From positions 1 to 64,000 of the forward strand of contig JANOSD010000190.1 in the NCBI GenBank assembly GCA_031415655.1: a stretch of DNA of 64,000 nucleotides. Direction: 5' to 3'. The notes beneath the pieces were generated by a model, which saw only the letters and a list, made by a program, of their open reading frames with translations, made no database searches and was not told where the DNA came from. The translations under genes and the position numbers were made by a program. Positions 17,763-27,364 of the stretch are shown piece by piece (the first letter of the stretch is position 1; each line of letters starts with the position of its first letter). The stretch is from JAKOVR01 sp031415655. Lineage in GTDB: Bacteria > Actinomycetota > Acidimicrobiia > Acidimicrobiales > Acidimicrobilacustridaceae.

Positions 17763-19634
17763 ATGACCACTCCCCGCAAGATCACGTGGCGGGACAAGGT
17801 CCGCTACCGGACCGACGAGGTGCTGTCCCGCGGCACACTCGGCATCATCTTGTGGCTGGCAGCGATGACCCTCCTGGTGGTGGTGCTTGCCGCGTGCACG
17901 TTGGCAATTCTGCGCCTGCGTTTTACTGACGGTGGGGAGGAAGGGTTCCTCGAAGCGGCATGGCAGAGCATGCTGCGAATCATCGACCCCGGCACCATGG
18001 GAGGCGATACCGGATGGTCGGCCCGGGCGGTCGCGCTCTTGGTCACCCTCGCCGGGATCTTTCTGGCCAGCGCGCTCATCGGCATCATCGCGACGGGCAT
18101 CGACAAGAAGATCGACGACCTTCGAAGGGGTCGCAGCTTCGTGATCGAGCGGGGCCACACCGCCATCCTCGGCTGGTCGCCACGGATCTTCACCATCATC
18201 TCGGAGATCACGATCGCCAACGAGAACCACCCCGGCCTGGCAATTGTGGTGCTCGCCGACCGCGACAAAACGGAAATGGAAGAGGAGATCCGTAGCCGAG
18301 TGCCGGACACCCGCAAGAGCAAGGTCGTGGTCCGCTCCGGTGAACCGTCCACGCCCAGCGACCTCGGCATCGTGAATATTGATGAGGCCAGATCAGTTGT
18401 CATTCTCGGTGACGACGCCAGCGACGCCGAGGTGGTGAAAACGGTGCTGGCGTTGGCCGCTCGCGGCACGGCCATTGGCCAGGTCAGTGTCGTGGCCGAA
18501 GTGAACGATTCGCGCACCGCCCGAGCCCTCGACGCGTCGTTTGGCCAGACCGTCCTTACGGTCGAGTCGGCCGACGTAGTCGCTCGAGTCACGGCGCAGT
18601 CATGCCGCCAGGCCGGTCTGAGTGTGGTGGTACAGGAACTGCTCGACTTCGACGGCGACGAGATCTACTTCGCCGACGCCTCGGCGCTCGCCGGTCGTAC
18701 CTTCGGTGAGGCGCTCAACGCCTACGAGACCTCGACCATCATCGGTCGGCGGGCAGCCAACGGAACCATCACCGTGTGCCCACCAATGGACACCGTCTTC
18801 GAAGTTGGCGACCAAGTCATCGCCGTGTCGGAAGACGACGACACCGTTGTGATGGGTACGTTTCAGACGGTGGACCCGGTGGCCCACCACGACGTCGGCC
18901 AGGTCGTCATCGAAGGCGAGCACATTCTGATCGTTGGCTGGAACAGCCTCGGTACCAAGATCCTGCGCGAACTCGACCAGTTCGTCTCCGCGGGGTCAAA
19001 GGCCGACATTCTGACCGACGCCACGCTGGCCCGACCCACCGACCGTGAGATCACCGGACTCATCAACATTGAGGCGATCGTCACGGCCAGCGACGACGAA
19101 GCCGACGAATTGCCGCATCTCGCCGCCACGGTCCCGTACAGCTCGGTGATCATTCTCGGCTACAAACACGTACTCGCTCCAGCCGACGCCGATGCCCGCA
19201 GCCTGCTTGCCATGCTCCTCATCCAGCGAGGTCTGTCGGATGCCGACGGCGATCGCCAGCCCCGTGTCATTGTCGAGTTGCTCGACGCCAAGGCGGCCGC
19301 TCTGGCTGTTGTCTCCGGCGCCGACGACTTCGTGGTGAGCGATGCTCTGGCCAGCCTGATGATGTCGCAGCTTTCCGAACATCCTGAACTGGCCGAAGTC
19401 TTTCGACAGATCTACACGGCCTCGGGAAGTTCGCTGCACATGGAGACGGCGGACGCATTCGTGGGCGCAGGAGAAATCACGTTCGCGCAGGTGGTAGCCA
19501 CCACCGCTACCCACGGCCGACTCGCCATCGGCTGGCGCAGCGTGACCGACGGCGAGGCCGAAGTGGTGGTGAATCCCGCCAAATCACGCCGGGTCACGTT
19601 CGGTCCCGACGACCACATCGTGGTGATCGGGTAA
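17763..19634 (+). CDS. CASTOR/POLLUX-like ion channel with RCK/TrkA-N domains
   Basis: A putative membrane ion channel, 623 aa from the ATG at 17763. Two N-terminal helices (LGIILWLAAMTLLVVVLAAC and a second near VALLVTLAGIFLASALIGII) flank a short hydrophilic loop where a pore helix would lie. There is no potassium-filter TVGYG. The cytoplasmic part contains two regulator-of-conductance-like Rossmann domains: the first begins RGHTAILGWSPRIFTIISEI, the second EGEHILIVGWNSLGTKILRE. This layout is the bacterial relative of plant CASTOR/POLLUX, channels of debated ion selectivity. The start is uncertain because in-frame upstream codons exist (17601 ATG, 17658 GTG). It stands alone as a single-gene unit. 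Confidence 0.85.
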   Translation: MTTPRKITWRDKVRYRTDEVLSRGTLGIILWLAAMTLLVVVLAACTLAILRLRFTDGGEEGFLEAAWQSMLRIIDPGTMGGDTGWSARAVALLVTLAGIFLASALIGIIATGIDKKIDDLRRGRSFVIERGHTAILGWSPRIFTIISEITIANENHPGLAIVVLADRDKTEMEEEIRSRVPDTRKSKVVVRSGEPSTPSDLGIVNIDEARSVVILGDDASDAEVVKTVLALAARGTAIGQVSVVAEVNDSRTARALDASFGQTVLTVESADVVARVTAQSCRQAGLSVVVQELLDFDGDEIYFADASALAGRTFGEALNAYETSTIIGRRAANGTITVCPPMDTVFEVGDQVIAVSEDDDTVVMGTFQTVDPVAHHDVGQVVIEGEHILIVGWNSLGTKILRELDQFVSAGSKADILTDATLARPTDREITGLINIEAIVTASDDEADELPHLAATVPYSSVIILGYKHVLAPADADARSLLAMLLIQRGLSDADGDRQPRVIVELLDAKAAALAVVSGADDFVVSDALASLMMSQLSEHPELAEVFRQIYTASGSSLHMETADAFVGAGEITFAQVVATTATHGRLAIGWRSVTDGEAEVVVNPAKSRRVTFGPDDHIVVIG

Positions 19635-19731
19635 CCGACACTCGCCAAGCGGGTTTTGGTCGCTTGCACGCGTCCGATCTGACGCGTCGGAGAGACCAGA
19701 ACGTGAGGCTTGGGACGGGTAGGTTGAACGG

Positions 19732-20376
19732 ATGAGTCGTGCCCTTGCCGCGGACGAGCGAGCCACCATCGTCGATCTGTTCACGGCCCTCGGTCCCGAT
19801 CACCCCACGCTGTGTGCGGGATGGACCAACCACCATCTCGTCGCTCACTTGGTGGTGCGGGAGTGGAAACCCAAAGCCGCACTTGGCATCGTGGTCCCGA
19901 AGTTCGCCCACTGGCACGACGACGCAGTGGCAACGGCCGTGCGCGATCGACCATTTCCCGACCTCGTCGACCGTGTCCGGCGGGGCGCACCGTTGTGGTG
20001 GAAACCCGGCGAAGGGTTCACCAACCTCACGGAATACTTCATCCACATCGAAGACGTCCGCCGCGGGGCTGGCGACACTACGCCTCGCCCTGTGGCCCAA
20101 GTCGGACCGATTGAGTCCGCCATCTGGAAGATATTGGGACGCAGTGGGAAGCTGGCGGTGCGCAAGGTGGAAGGGATCGGCGTCGACCTCGTGAATGACA
20201 AAGGCGACGTCGTGCCGGCGAAACCTGCACCCACTGGAGGTGCCACGGTGCAGATCGTGGGTCGACCGGGTGAGATCCAGCTCTACCTGTACGGCCGCAA
20301 GGGAGCCGCCAACGTGTCACTGCAAGGTCCTTCGGATGGGGTGGACGTGCTCGAAGCGGCGTCGCTCGGCATCTGA
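19732..20376 (+). CDS. TIGR03085-like metal-binding protein (DinB/mycothiol maleylpyruvate isomerase fold)
   Basis: 214 aa. The N-terminal four-helix bundle has LDxx-like metal ligands: DERATIVDLFTALGPDHPTLCAGW, then HHLVAHLVVREWKP and FIHIEDVRRGAG, matching the DinB-like family whose members bind a divalent metal through three histidines and often use mycothiol. The C-terminal ~80 residues form a second small domain seen in the TIGR03085 subfamily (ending LYLYGRKGAANVSLQGP). The reaction is unknown. The family is largely actinobacterial, which supports the host assignment. Its 3' end faces the repeat protein gene, 37 bp away. Confidence 0.82.
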   Translation: MSRALAADERATIVDLFTALGPDHPTLCAGWTNHHLVAHLVVREWKPKAALGIVVPKFAHWHDDAVATAVRDRPFPDLVDRVRRGAPLWWKPGEGFTNLTEYFIHIEDVRRGAGDTTPRPVAQVGPIESAIWKILGRSGKLAVRKVEGIGVDLVNDKGDVVPAKPAPTGGATVQIVGRPGEIQLYLYGRKGAANVSLQGPSDGVDVLEAASLGI

Positions 20377-20413
20377 CGATGCCCGTGTTGGCGACCCTCA
20401 GCCGGCCGGCAGG

Positions 20414-22708
20414 TCAGTCGCCGATGATGAAGTAGCCCACTACGTCGAGAATCACATCGATTGTTCCGGCGTTGTTGAACACCTTGATACGTCCCTGGCT
20501 ATCGACGCCAACCACCACCAGGTTGGCACGCACATCGCCGGCCGGAAGGTTGAGGTTGGACGCCACCGGCGCGGTAACGGCATCGGCAGGGAACACCGAA
20601 AGGTGGGTATTGGAAGACGGCGCGACAGCCGTGAGGTTCACCACAACAGCCTTCACGCCGGCCGGAACAGTGGTGACGCCGCCGGTGACCGTAACCGTGC
20701 GGGTCTCCCCGGCCGCCCACTTGGTAAGCGTGGTGCCCACGCCTCCGGGGCGACTGTCGATCACCCGGTGCGGCACCAACGAGGTGAACTCGCCTTCATC
20801 GTCCCCGATGGCGAGGGGAGCGAGCGGCAGCGGGGCTGGTTCGGTGAAGTAGCCGACGATGTCGGCGATCACTTGGGTCGTGCCCGAGTTGTTGAACACC
20901 GAAACCCGCCCAGCGTTGCCCGCGCCCGTGCCGAGTTTCACCATCACCAGGTTGGCCGAATCGACGCCCTGGAAGATGTTGAGGTTTGATGCCGTTGGCA
21001 TGGCGACCCCGGCCGGGAACAGCGTGAGGTGTGTGCCTTGCGTGGCGTTGGCGCCGGTCACGTTGAGGACCACGGCGGTGGCATTGGCCGGGGCGGGAGA
21101 GGTGCCGCCGGCGGCAATGAACGTGCGAGTTTGGGCGGCGGTCATCGGCCCGGTGGTGGTACCGGTGCCGTCACGGGTGTCAAAGATCCGTTCTGGCACG
21201 GTGGGTTCGTAGAGGCCGGCGGCCTGGTCCGCCGAGAAATACCCGACGACATCGGCGATCACGTGCGTGGTTCCGGAGTTGTTGAAGATGTTGATCTGAT
21301 CTCCGGTGCCGATCACCGCCGTGACGAGGTTCGGGCGGGTGGTGTTGGCAGGAAGATTGAGGGACGAAGCATCGGGTTTCGGCGAGCCCGTGGGCCATAC
21401 CGAGAGGTGGGTGCCCGCCGAGTTATTGGTGGCGGTCATGTTGAGCACCACCGCGGTGGCGTTCTCCGGGACGGTGGTGGTGCCACCGGTGACGGTTACC
21501 GCTCGTGTCGAACCACTCGTGAACGGGCCCGTCGGGGTACCGATGCCGTCCCTGCTGTCGACAATGCGTTTGGGTGTGATGCCCGTGAAACGGGTGCGTG
21601 CCGGAACCGCTGGGGTGACCGGGGCCGATGCTGCCGACGGCGCACTGGTGCCGACGCCATTCGTCGCGGTGACGGTGAACGTGAACGGCTGGCCATTCGT
21701 CAGAGGCCCGAAGACACACGCCAGTTCGCCGGTGGTACCGCAGGTCGCGCCGCCTGGGCTCGCGGTGACGGTGTAACCCGTGATGGCGGATCCGTTGCTG
21801 GCGGCGGCATTCCAGTTCACGGTGACGGTCGCATCCCCGGGAAAACCAATGACACCGGTGGGAGCGCTCGGCACGGCCGCGGCCGTGACCTGCGTGGAAG
21901 CCACGATGGTGTTCGTGGCGACGCAGGACATTGCCGCAGTCGCACCACCGACGAGCGTGCCTGACGCAACGCCGACCTTAAACTCGAGGTTGAAGGCGGC
22001 GGGACCGGGACGAAGATTCACGATGCTTCCCGGCGCCGCCGTGGTGGCATTCGCGCTGAAGTTCACGGTGGCGGTGAACGGAGGCCGAGCCGGAAGGGCG
22101 CCTGGCGGAGGGCTGGCCTTATAGGCGCCGGTGACGATGGGTCCGGCCATCGAGCCGCGCACGGAAGAGTTGGCGTTGATCGCCGAAGCGCTCACGGCCG
22201 GAGAACCGCCCGGAGAAGACGAGGCAGTTGGCGTGCCGCTCAAGGCGGTGCCGGTGGGGACCGGAATGTCGGTGGTGAACGAACTCACGCCGATCTCGAG
22301 GTACGCGGTGGCGCTCGCGCCGGGGGCCTGCGCTTCGATGGACGGCACGACCGACGTGGCGAGCACCCCGGTGGCCACGGCTTGCAGGTCGATACTCAAC
22401 GGCACCTGGTAGTCGATGGTGCCGCCCGGGGCCACGCTGGCCGTGGCCACCACATCGGTGGGCAGGGTGAGTACGAACGGCGCGGTGGAGAGCTGTCCGG
22501 CGACCGCCGTGTTGATGAGGGCATTGCCGCCAACCAGCGGCACCACGTTGCTGGCCGAGCAGGTCTGCACGATATCGACGGGCACGGCGCCCGCGGGTGG
22601 GGCTGCGGCGACGGCGAGACCACTGGCGAGAAGTGCGGTGGCAACAATGCCGGCGGCCGAGGCGGCGGCTGATCGAGGGCGACGGTTCGCCCGTCTTGGG
22701 ATGGTCAC
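20414..22708 (-). CDS. secreted protein with fibronectin type III domain and three actinobacterial surface repeats
   Basis: A 764-aa exported protein. I chose the GTG at 22706-22708, which follows AAGGGGA and begins a clear signal peptide (TIPRRANRRPRSAAASAAG, then ALLASGLAVAAAPPAGAVP). Longer frames to 23221 run through non-coding-like sequence and a palindromic repeat. After the signal come a ~230-residue beta-rich region, an Fn3 domain (SAPTGVIGFPGDATVTVNWN) and three repeats of about 120-140 residues over the last ~385. Each repeat runs from RIVDSRDG, RIFDTRDG or RVIDSRPG, through AVVLNMTA-like and HLSVWP-like strands, to a closing DVVGYF. These repeats are common in secreted actinobacterial proteins and may bind carbohydrate or wall. 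The host target is unknown. Confidence 0.8.
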   Translation of the reverse strand: MTIPRRANRRPRSAAASAAGIVATALLASGLAVAAAPPAGAVPVDIVQTCSASNVVPLVGGNALINTAVAGQLSTAPFVLTLPTDVVATASVAPGGTIDYQVPLSIDLQAVATGVLATSVVPSIEAQAPGASATAYLEIGVSSFTTDIPVPTGTALSGTPTASSSPGGSPAVSASAINANSSVRGSMAGPIVTGAYKASPPPGALPARPPFTATVNFSANATTAAPGSIVNLRPGPAAFNLEFKVGVASGTLVGGATAAMSCVATNTIVASTQVTAAAVPSAPTGVIGFPGDATVTVNWNAAASNGSAITGYTVTASPGGATCGTTGELACVFGPLTNGQPFTFTVTATNGVGTSAPSAASAPVTPAVPARTRFTGITPKRIVDSRDGIGTPTGPFTSGSTRAVTVTGGTTTVPENATAVVLNMTATNNSAGTHLSVWPTGSPKPDASSLNLPANTTRPNLVTAVIGTGDQINIFNNSGTTHVIADVVGYFSADQAAGLYEPTVPERIFDTRDGTGTTTGPMTAAQTRTFIAAGGTSPAPANATAVVLNVTGANATQGTHLTLFPAGVAMPTASNLNIFQGVDSANLVMVKLGTGAGNAGRVSVFNNSGTTQVIADIVGYFTEPAPLPLAPLAIGDDEGEFTSLVPHRVIDSRPGGVGTTLTKWAAGETRTVTVTGGVTTVPAGVKAVVVNLTAVAPSSNTHLSVFPADAVTAPVASNLNLPAGDVRANLVVVGVDSQGRIKVFNNAGTIDVILDVVGYFIIGD

Positions 22709-23013
22709 GAGAGTCCCCTTGGGTCGCACGACCGACGGACCCATGCCGCCGTTGACAGCGTCGACCCTACCGCGACGCCCACCATGCGGTGCGCCGTCCC
22801 CGACCGCGGCCCCAGCCGTGACGTGCAATGTCAAACGTTTGGGCGGGAGCATCGTTGGATACCACGCTCCTGCCCAACCGATGAGCGCCCGGCCGCCGAT
22901 TGCCGGTTCTGGATGAGATTCCGCCCGTATTCGGGCGGAATCCCATCCAGTTCGGCGGGCGAGGACGGTGGGCGGGCGGTCAGGCGCCGGGGGCCGGTCA
23001 GGGGGCGGGGCGG
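22709..23013. other. intergenic region containing a REP-like palindrome
   Basis: 305 bp between the secreted repeat protein and the downstream end of the next leftward gene. It should carry the promoter of the repeat protein. Apart from the palindrome at 22909-22950 and a G-rich stretch near 23000, I see no gene or recognisable operator. Confidence 0.5.
22909..22950. repeat. REP-like palindrome, copy 1
   Basis: A near-perfect hairpin: left arm CTGGATGAGATTCCGCCCG (22909-22927), loop TATT, right arm CGGGCGGAATCCCATCCAG (22932-22950). 18 of 19 base pairs match. The same element recurs at 56624-56665, also between genes. The two left arms differ at one base and both have a TAT-type loop. This fits a dispersed repetitive extragenic palindrome. 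Confidence 0.85.
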
Positions 23014-24321
23014 TCAGGGGGTGGTGGCGGGGGGAACGTTTGGGCGGCTGGAGCGGACGACCTCGAAGGCACGGTCGAAGAAGGCGGGCATGTCGTCGGG
23101 CGACAGGCCGGCAAGGATCTCGTTGAGGGTGCGGAGAACGGTTCGGGACGGGCTCAGGAACCAGCGTCCGTTGCGTTCGCGCACCACAAACGTGGGGAAG
23201 GCCCGGCCGAGACCGGCCCACACCGTCACCGATTCCAAGCGGTGACCGGCCACCGCGGGATTAATCGCGGTGGTGACGTCACCATCGCAATGGGTGAGCA
23301 TCGACGGGTTCCCTGAGCCTTCGTCGTCGGGCACACGGTGCTCAAAGGTGAGGCACGTGCCGTCGTAGTAGGCGCGCACCTGCTCGGTGCGGTCCCGCCA
23401 ACGGCCATCGAAGCGGGTAACCGTCACTTCTCGTTGCTCGCCCGAACCGGTGGCGAGAACGTCCACCTTCGGTGGAGGGAACCCGAAGCCCTCGTCCTCG
23501 ACCCATCGGCCCGCGGCCCGGCGCATCGACGGCACAAACAACGGACCCGCCTCGTAGAGGGCTCGTTGCTCGTCGGGTTCCACGATGGACAAGGCCCGGC
23601 CGGGGTCGAGATCAGAAGCCGCCTTGAACAGATCCGTGACCACCTCTTCGGGGGTGCTCGAACCAACCGCAAAGGAACCAACCGTCCACGCCGGCACTGG
23701 CCCGGCGGGGTCTCGCACGAGATCGACGATCGTCTCGAACAGACTCACATGCCATCCGCCGCCCTCACGGATAGTGAGCAACGACGTGGGCCGGGCCGCC
23801 AAGTCGAGGTCGATGCGCTCCCCCGTCGCCGGCAGGGACCGCCCGGTGGCCTCGCCGAACAGCGTCCGAGCGGAGGCCGAGAGCGGCACATCACCCATCA
23901 CCCCGACCACTCGACCGTTCGTCACGGTGACCCGGGCGACATCGTGGTTGAGCAATACGCTCGACGAGCGGAGATCTTCGATACGCAGATCGTGTCCGGG
24001 GCCAAACGCTGCGCCCAACGAAGACGCCGGGGTCACCCCGAGCCGGCCGAGGTGGCCGATCAGTTCCGGCAACGACGGCGCCAACGCGCTGCGTTCGGCG
24101 GGAGGCAGAGCGGCGAGGGCAGCACCGAAATCGCCGGAGACGAGCGCCTCGAGCATTATGACCACTGCACCGTCAGGATTGACGGCGCCGTCGTTGGTGT
24201 TCACGGCGACGACCGCGGCGACGGATGTAACCGTCACCAACACAAGCACGATCGCGACCACCATCGACCGGGACATCGACGTGAATCGAGTGCGGAGCGG
24301 CGAGGCGGAAGGTTTCATCAT
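23014..24321 (-). CDS. membrane-anchored extracellular protein of unknown function
   Basis: 435 aa. A single N-terminal membrane helix (about 18-38, SMVVAIVLVLVTVTSVAAVV) follows a short basic stretch, with no lipobox or clear cleavage site, so it is probably an anchored exported protein. The body mixes helices and strands. Two segments about 70 residues long are reminiscent of one another: each opens with an acidic/alanine helix (GAVVIMLEALVSGDFGAALA and EEVVTDLFKAASDLDPGRAL) and may be a repeated NTF2-like or lipoprotein fold. That is only a hint. It diverges from the metallophosphoesterase gene across 148 bp. I do not recognise the family. Confidence 0.68.
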   Translation of the reverse strand: MMKPSASPLRTRFTSMSRSMVVAIVLVLVTVTSVAAVVAVNTNDGAVNPDGAVVIMLEALVSGDFGAALAALPPAERSALAPSLPELIGHLGRLGVTPASSLGAAFGPGHDLRIEDLRSSSVLLNHDVARVTVTNGRVVGVMGDVPLSASARTLFGEATGRSLPATGERIDLDLAARPTSLLTIREGGGWHVSLFETIVDLVRDPAGPVPAWTVGSFAVGSSTPEEVVTDLFKAASDLDPGRALSIVEPDEQRALYEAGPLFVPSMRRAAGRWVEDEGFGFPPPKVDVLATGSGEQREVTVTRFDGRWRDRTEQVRAYYDGTCLTFEHRVPDDEGSGNPSMLTHCDGDVTTAINPAVAGHRLESVTVWAGLGRAFPTFVVRERNGRWFLSPSRTVLRTLNEILAGLSPDDMPAFFDRAFEVVRSSRPNVPPATTP

Positions 24322-24469
24322 TGCTATTCGACGTTATCGGCGCCAAGAGAGCAAGGCAGGGCAAGATCGACGACGAGAATCCCGAACGCCCAGGGCAAAT
24401 TGCCGATCTGCGTAGAGTTGTGTTCACCCGCCGTTCAGGTGGGCTCCACCTCGACGAAAGCCTGCGCTG

Positions 24470-26335
24470 ATGCCCCGCAACCGCCTTTCCCGACGAGCCT
24501 TTCTTGGCGGCACCGCCGTCACCGCCACCGCGCTGTGGACGCCAGAACTTTGGAACATGGCCCGGGCGCGGGCGTTGAATAGCACAGTCTCCCTGGCCGT
24601 CAATCCCACTGGCACCACGCTGCAGGAGACCATCGTTCGGGCTTCGACCTCGGGCTACAGCCGGCTCACCATCGGCCCCGGCTGGCCGCTCGTGGTGCGA
24701 AACGAGCTCGGCACGGCGTCGGCCAGCGCAACGCTGAACCGAACGCCCCTCGCGACGATCGTGCACCTCACGGACATCCACATCGTCGACGCACAGTCTG
24801 CAGGCCGGGTGGAATTTCTCGACTCCTTCGGCGGGCCATACACCTCAGCGTTTCGCCCCCACGAGACCCTCACCTGCCACGTGCAGTCGAGCATGGTTTC
24901 CCGACTCAACGCCATTGCCAACGGGCCCGTCACCGGCCGGGCGTTCGATTGCGCGGTGAGCACCGGCGACAACATCGACAACATGCAGTGGAACGAGATG
25001 ACATGGTTTCTTGGCCTGCTCGACGGCGGTCCGATCGCCGCCAACTCCGGCGCTCCCGGCGTGTACGAAGGCGTGCAACGCAGCGACTGGGCTGACGAAC
25101 GATACTGGCATCCCGACGCCGGACAGACCGATGTGTTCAAGGCGATCCACGGCTACCCCGAGATCCCTGGCCTGCTCAACGCCGCCGTGGTCCCCTTCGT
25201 CGCCCCGGCGATCGGGTGCGGGTGGTACTCCACTTACGGCAATCACGACGGTCTCATCCAGGGAAACCTTCCCGCAGCGCAGGCCCTCGACGACCTCCTG
25301 ACCGGCAATCAAAAGGTGACCGACACCAAAGCCGGACAGGATGCGCTCGGCTTCATCTTTGCGATGATCGGGAATCCCGCCGGTGTTCGGGACGAGATCG
25401 CCGACGGCACCTACCCGAATCGCACGGTTACGCCGGACGCCGATCGCCGCACTGCCAAGACCCACGAATGGGTGCAGGCGCATCTGGATTCTCCGTCAAT
25501 TCCTGGTCCTCACGGCCACGGCTATACCGAGGACCATCTCGATCGTCCGGCCCTCTACTACCAATTCGATATCGCTCCCGGGGTGGTGGGCATCTCCCTC
25601 GATACCGGTGGCTTCAGTTCCGGCTCGATCGGTCAAACCCAATTGGAGTGGGTCGAGGCGGTGCTCCAAAGCGTGCACGGCCGGTACTACGACAGTGCCG
25701 GCGTCACGGTGCAAACAGGCCACACCGACCATCTGGTTGTTTTGTTCAGCCACTTCAATGTCCGATCGATGAACGGATCGATCACCGACCCGGCCAATCC
25801 AGAGGAACGCCGCTACCTCGGCGCGGAACTGCTCGACGTGTTGCACCGCTATCCCAACATCGTCGCGTGGGTCAACGGGCACCATCACGTGAACCAAATC
25901 GAGCCGCTGCCCGATCCCAGCGGGCGCACGAATGGTTTCTGGGACATCAACACTTGTTCCCACGTGGACTGGCCCGAGATGGCCCGCATCGTGGAACTGG
26001 CCGACAATCAGGACGGCACGCTTTCGATTTTCTGCACGATGGTGGAACACGACGCACCCGCCTTGGTGGCCTACGACGACTTCTCGGTCTCGGGGCTGGC
26101 CTCGATCAGTCGCGAACTGTCCGCCAACGACCCGCAAGGTGACCTTGCCGGCCGACTCGGCCAGGCCAAGGATCTCAACGTGGAACTGGTGTTGCCCGCT
26201 CCATTCAATCTGGCGGACGTGAGCTCGACGGCTCCGGCGGCAAAGATTCCCGTCAGCTTGACCACCACATCACCCACCACCACTTCCGCGACCGCCCCGG
26301 CCATTCCCACCGCGTCACCGTCCTTCACGGGCTGA
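24470..26335 (+). CDS. Tat-exported metallophosphoesterase (PPA1498/TIGR03767-like)
   Basis: 621 aa. A twin-arginine signal, SRRAFLGGTAVTATALW, is visible at the N-terminus, so export in the folded state is likely. The calcineurin-like metal-binding blocks are in order: VHLTDIHIVDAQS (Asp, His), STGDNIDNM (Gly-Asp-Asn), TYGNHDG (Gly-Asn-His), a middle His (SHFNVRSM), and the last VNGHHHVN (Gly-His-x-His). The spacing, with a long insertion before GNHD, matches the actinobacterial TIGR03767 group. It should hydrolyse a phosphomono- or diester outside the cell; the substrate is unknown. The C-terminus is Thr/Ser/Pro-rich. Its promoter lies in the divergent 148 bp. Confidence 0.88.
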   Translation: MPRNRLSRRAFLGGTAVTATALWTPELWNMARARALNSTVSLAVNPTGTTLQETIVRASTSGYSRLTIGPGWPLVVRNELGTASASATLNRTPLATIVHLTDIHIVDAQSAGRVEFLDSFGGPYTSAFRPHETLTCHVQSSMVSRLNAIANGPVTGRAFDCAVSTGDNIDNMQWNEMTWFLGLLDGGPIAANSGAPGVYEGVQRSDWADERYWHPDAGQTDVFKAIHGYPEIPGLLNAAVVPFVAPAIGCGWYSTYGNHDGLIQGNLPAAQALDDLLTGNQKVTDTKAGQDALGFIFAMIGNPAGVRDEIADGTYPNRTVTPDADRRTAKTHEWVQAHLDSPSIPGPHGHGYTEDHLDRPALYYQFDIAPGVVGISLDTGGFSSGSIGQTQLEWVEAVLQSVHGRYYDSAGVTVQTGHTDHLVVLFSHFNVRSMNGSITDPANPEERRYLGAELLDVLHRYPNIVAWVNGHHHVNQIEPLPDPSGRTNGFWDINTCSHVDWPEMARIVELADNQDGTLSIFCTMVEHDAPALVAYDDFSVSGLASISRELSANDPQGDLAGRLGQAKDLNVELVLPAPFNLADVSSTAPAAKIPVSLTTTSPTTTSATAPAIPTASPSFTG

Positions 26336-26420
26336 ACGCCGGTCCAAACGCTGACGCTCGGCACCGGGGCACCTTGCACAACACCAGTCCGACGACAACC
26401 TGACCCACAACCGGACCATC

Positions 26421-26790
26421 CAACGGAAAAGTGGCGAGCGTGGGTCGTACCGCCCGGTCGCCCGCCAATCCCATGGAAGGTCCGATCGCCGTCAAGTCGG
26501 TGCTCGATCTAGGGCACGCGTTCGGCTGCGATCATCCCGATTGCGTGTACGGAAAGTCGTAGGAGCATGAGATGGTCCTACCCGATCGCCGAGCGGTTGG
26601 TCGGTGTGAACCTGGACCGGGGGGGGCGTTTGACGAGTTGGTGGACCGCGGCTTCGACCGGCGCTTCGGCCACGCCGAAAGGTTCCACATCGCCGGGGAC
26701 GTGAAGGTGTACGGCGACCACACCTGCTGGTTCTGCAAGACCACCCTCCGGCAACCGATCGAACCTCGTGCCCGGGACGACAGGCGATGC
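26421..26790 (+). pseudogene. decayed class I SAM methyltransferase, remnant 1
   Basis: Translated pieces in different frames follow the intact methyltransferase at 32474: QRKSGERGSYRP for QRKTWGEGSLLP, SVLDLGHAFG for DVLDLGCASG, a stop at 26560-26562, LVGVNLDRG for LVGVDLDRD, then DELVDRGFDRRFGHAERF for DELNERGFDVRFGDAETF. After a deletion of about 55 codons, VKVYGDHTCWFCKTTL stands for VRVNADHTCWFCETTL. Frameshifts, a stop and the deletion make it inactive. At the deletion junction and beyond it is closer to remnant 2 than to the intact gene. This relic accounts for part of the 1-kb gap 26336-27364; the rest holds nothing I can identify. Confidence 0.75.
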
Positions 26791-27364
26791 ACGCCCCCGG
26801 GCGTCGGTCACAGAAAACGGGTTCCGGTTGCATCCCTGCGCCTGCGACGAGCTCACGCCACGTTCATGCTGGGCGTCGCCCTGGCAGAGTGAAGGAAGCC
26901 GCGTGGCTGAGGGCACGTCGAGGTGTCGTGTCTTCTCGTCGCACACCTGGCCCGCTCACGGCGGAGCCTTTCCGCAACCCCCAAGACCCCGGCTCTGAAC
27001 CGACGCCCTTCTGGTTCTCTGATGTTCCTACCTCCGCAGCGAGACCGGAGCGCCTACGACCATCACTCACACAGCGCAGTTCACGCCGACGACCTTGTTC
27101 GCGCCATCTTTTGCTTTCCGGACACACAAACTCCTGATGAAATGGAGAGAAGCCGTGCGGGGCCATGAAGCTCGCGGCGTTCGAGGGGTGTGTTGAGAGC
27201 CCGACGGCAGCGAACCAGGCTCGAAAGAACTCTCGGCCTTGGGCGCACGACGTAGCCACGCCCCCGGACCAGCACGGTCGTAACTCATAGGTCACGACGG
27301 CGAGAGGTCGGCTGTGGCCGAAGTCCAGCAACCGTTGCCGAAGACAACGCTTTAGCATCGCCAG

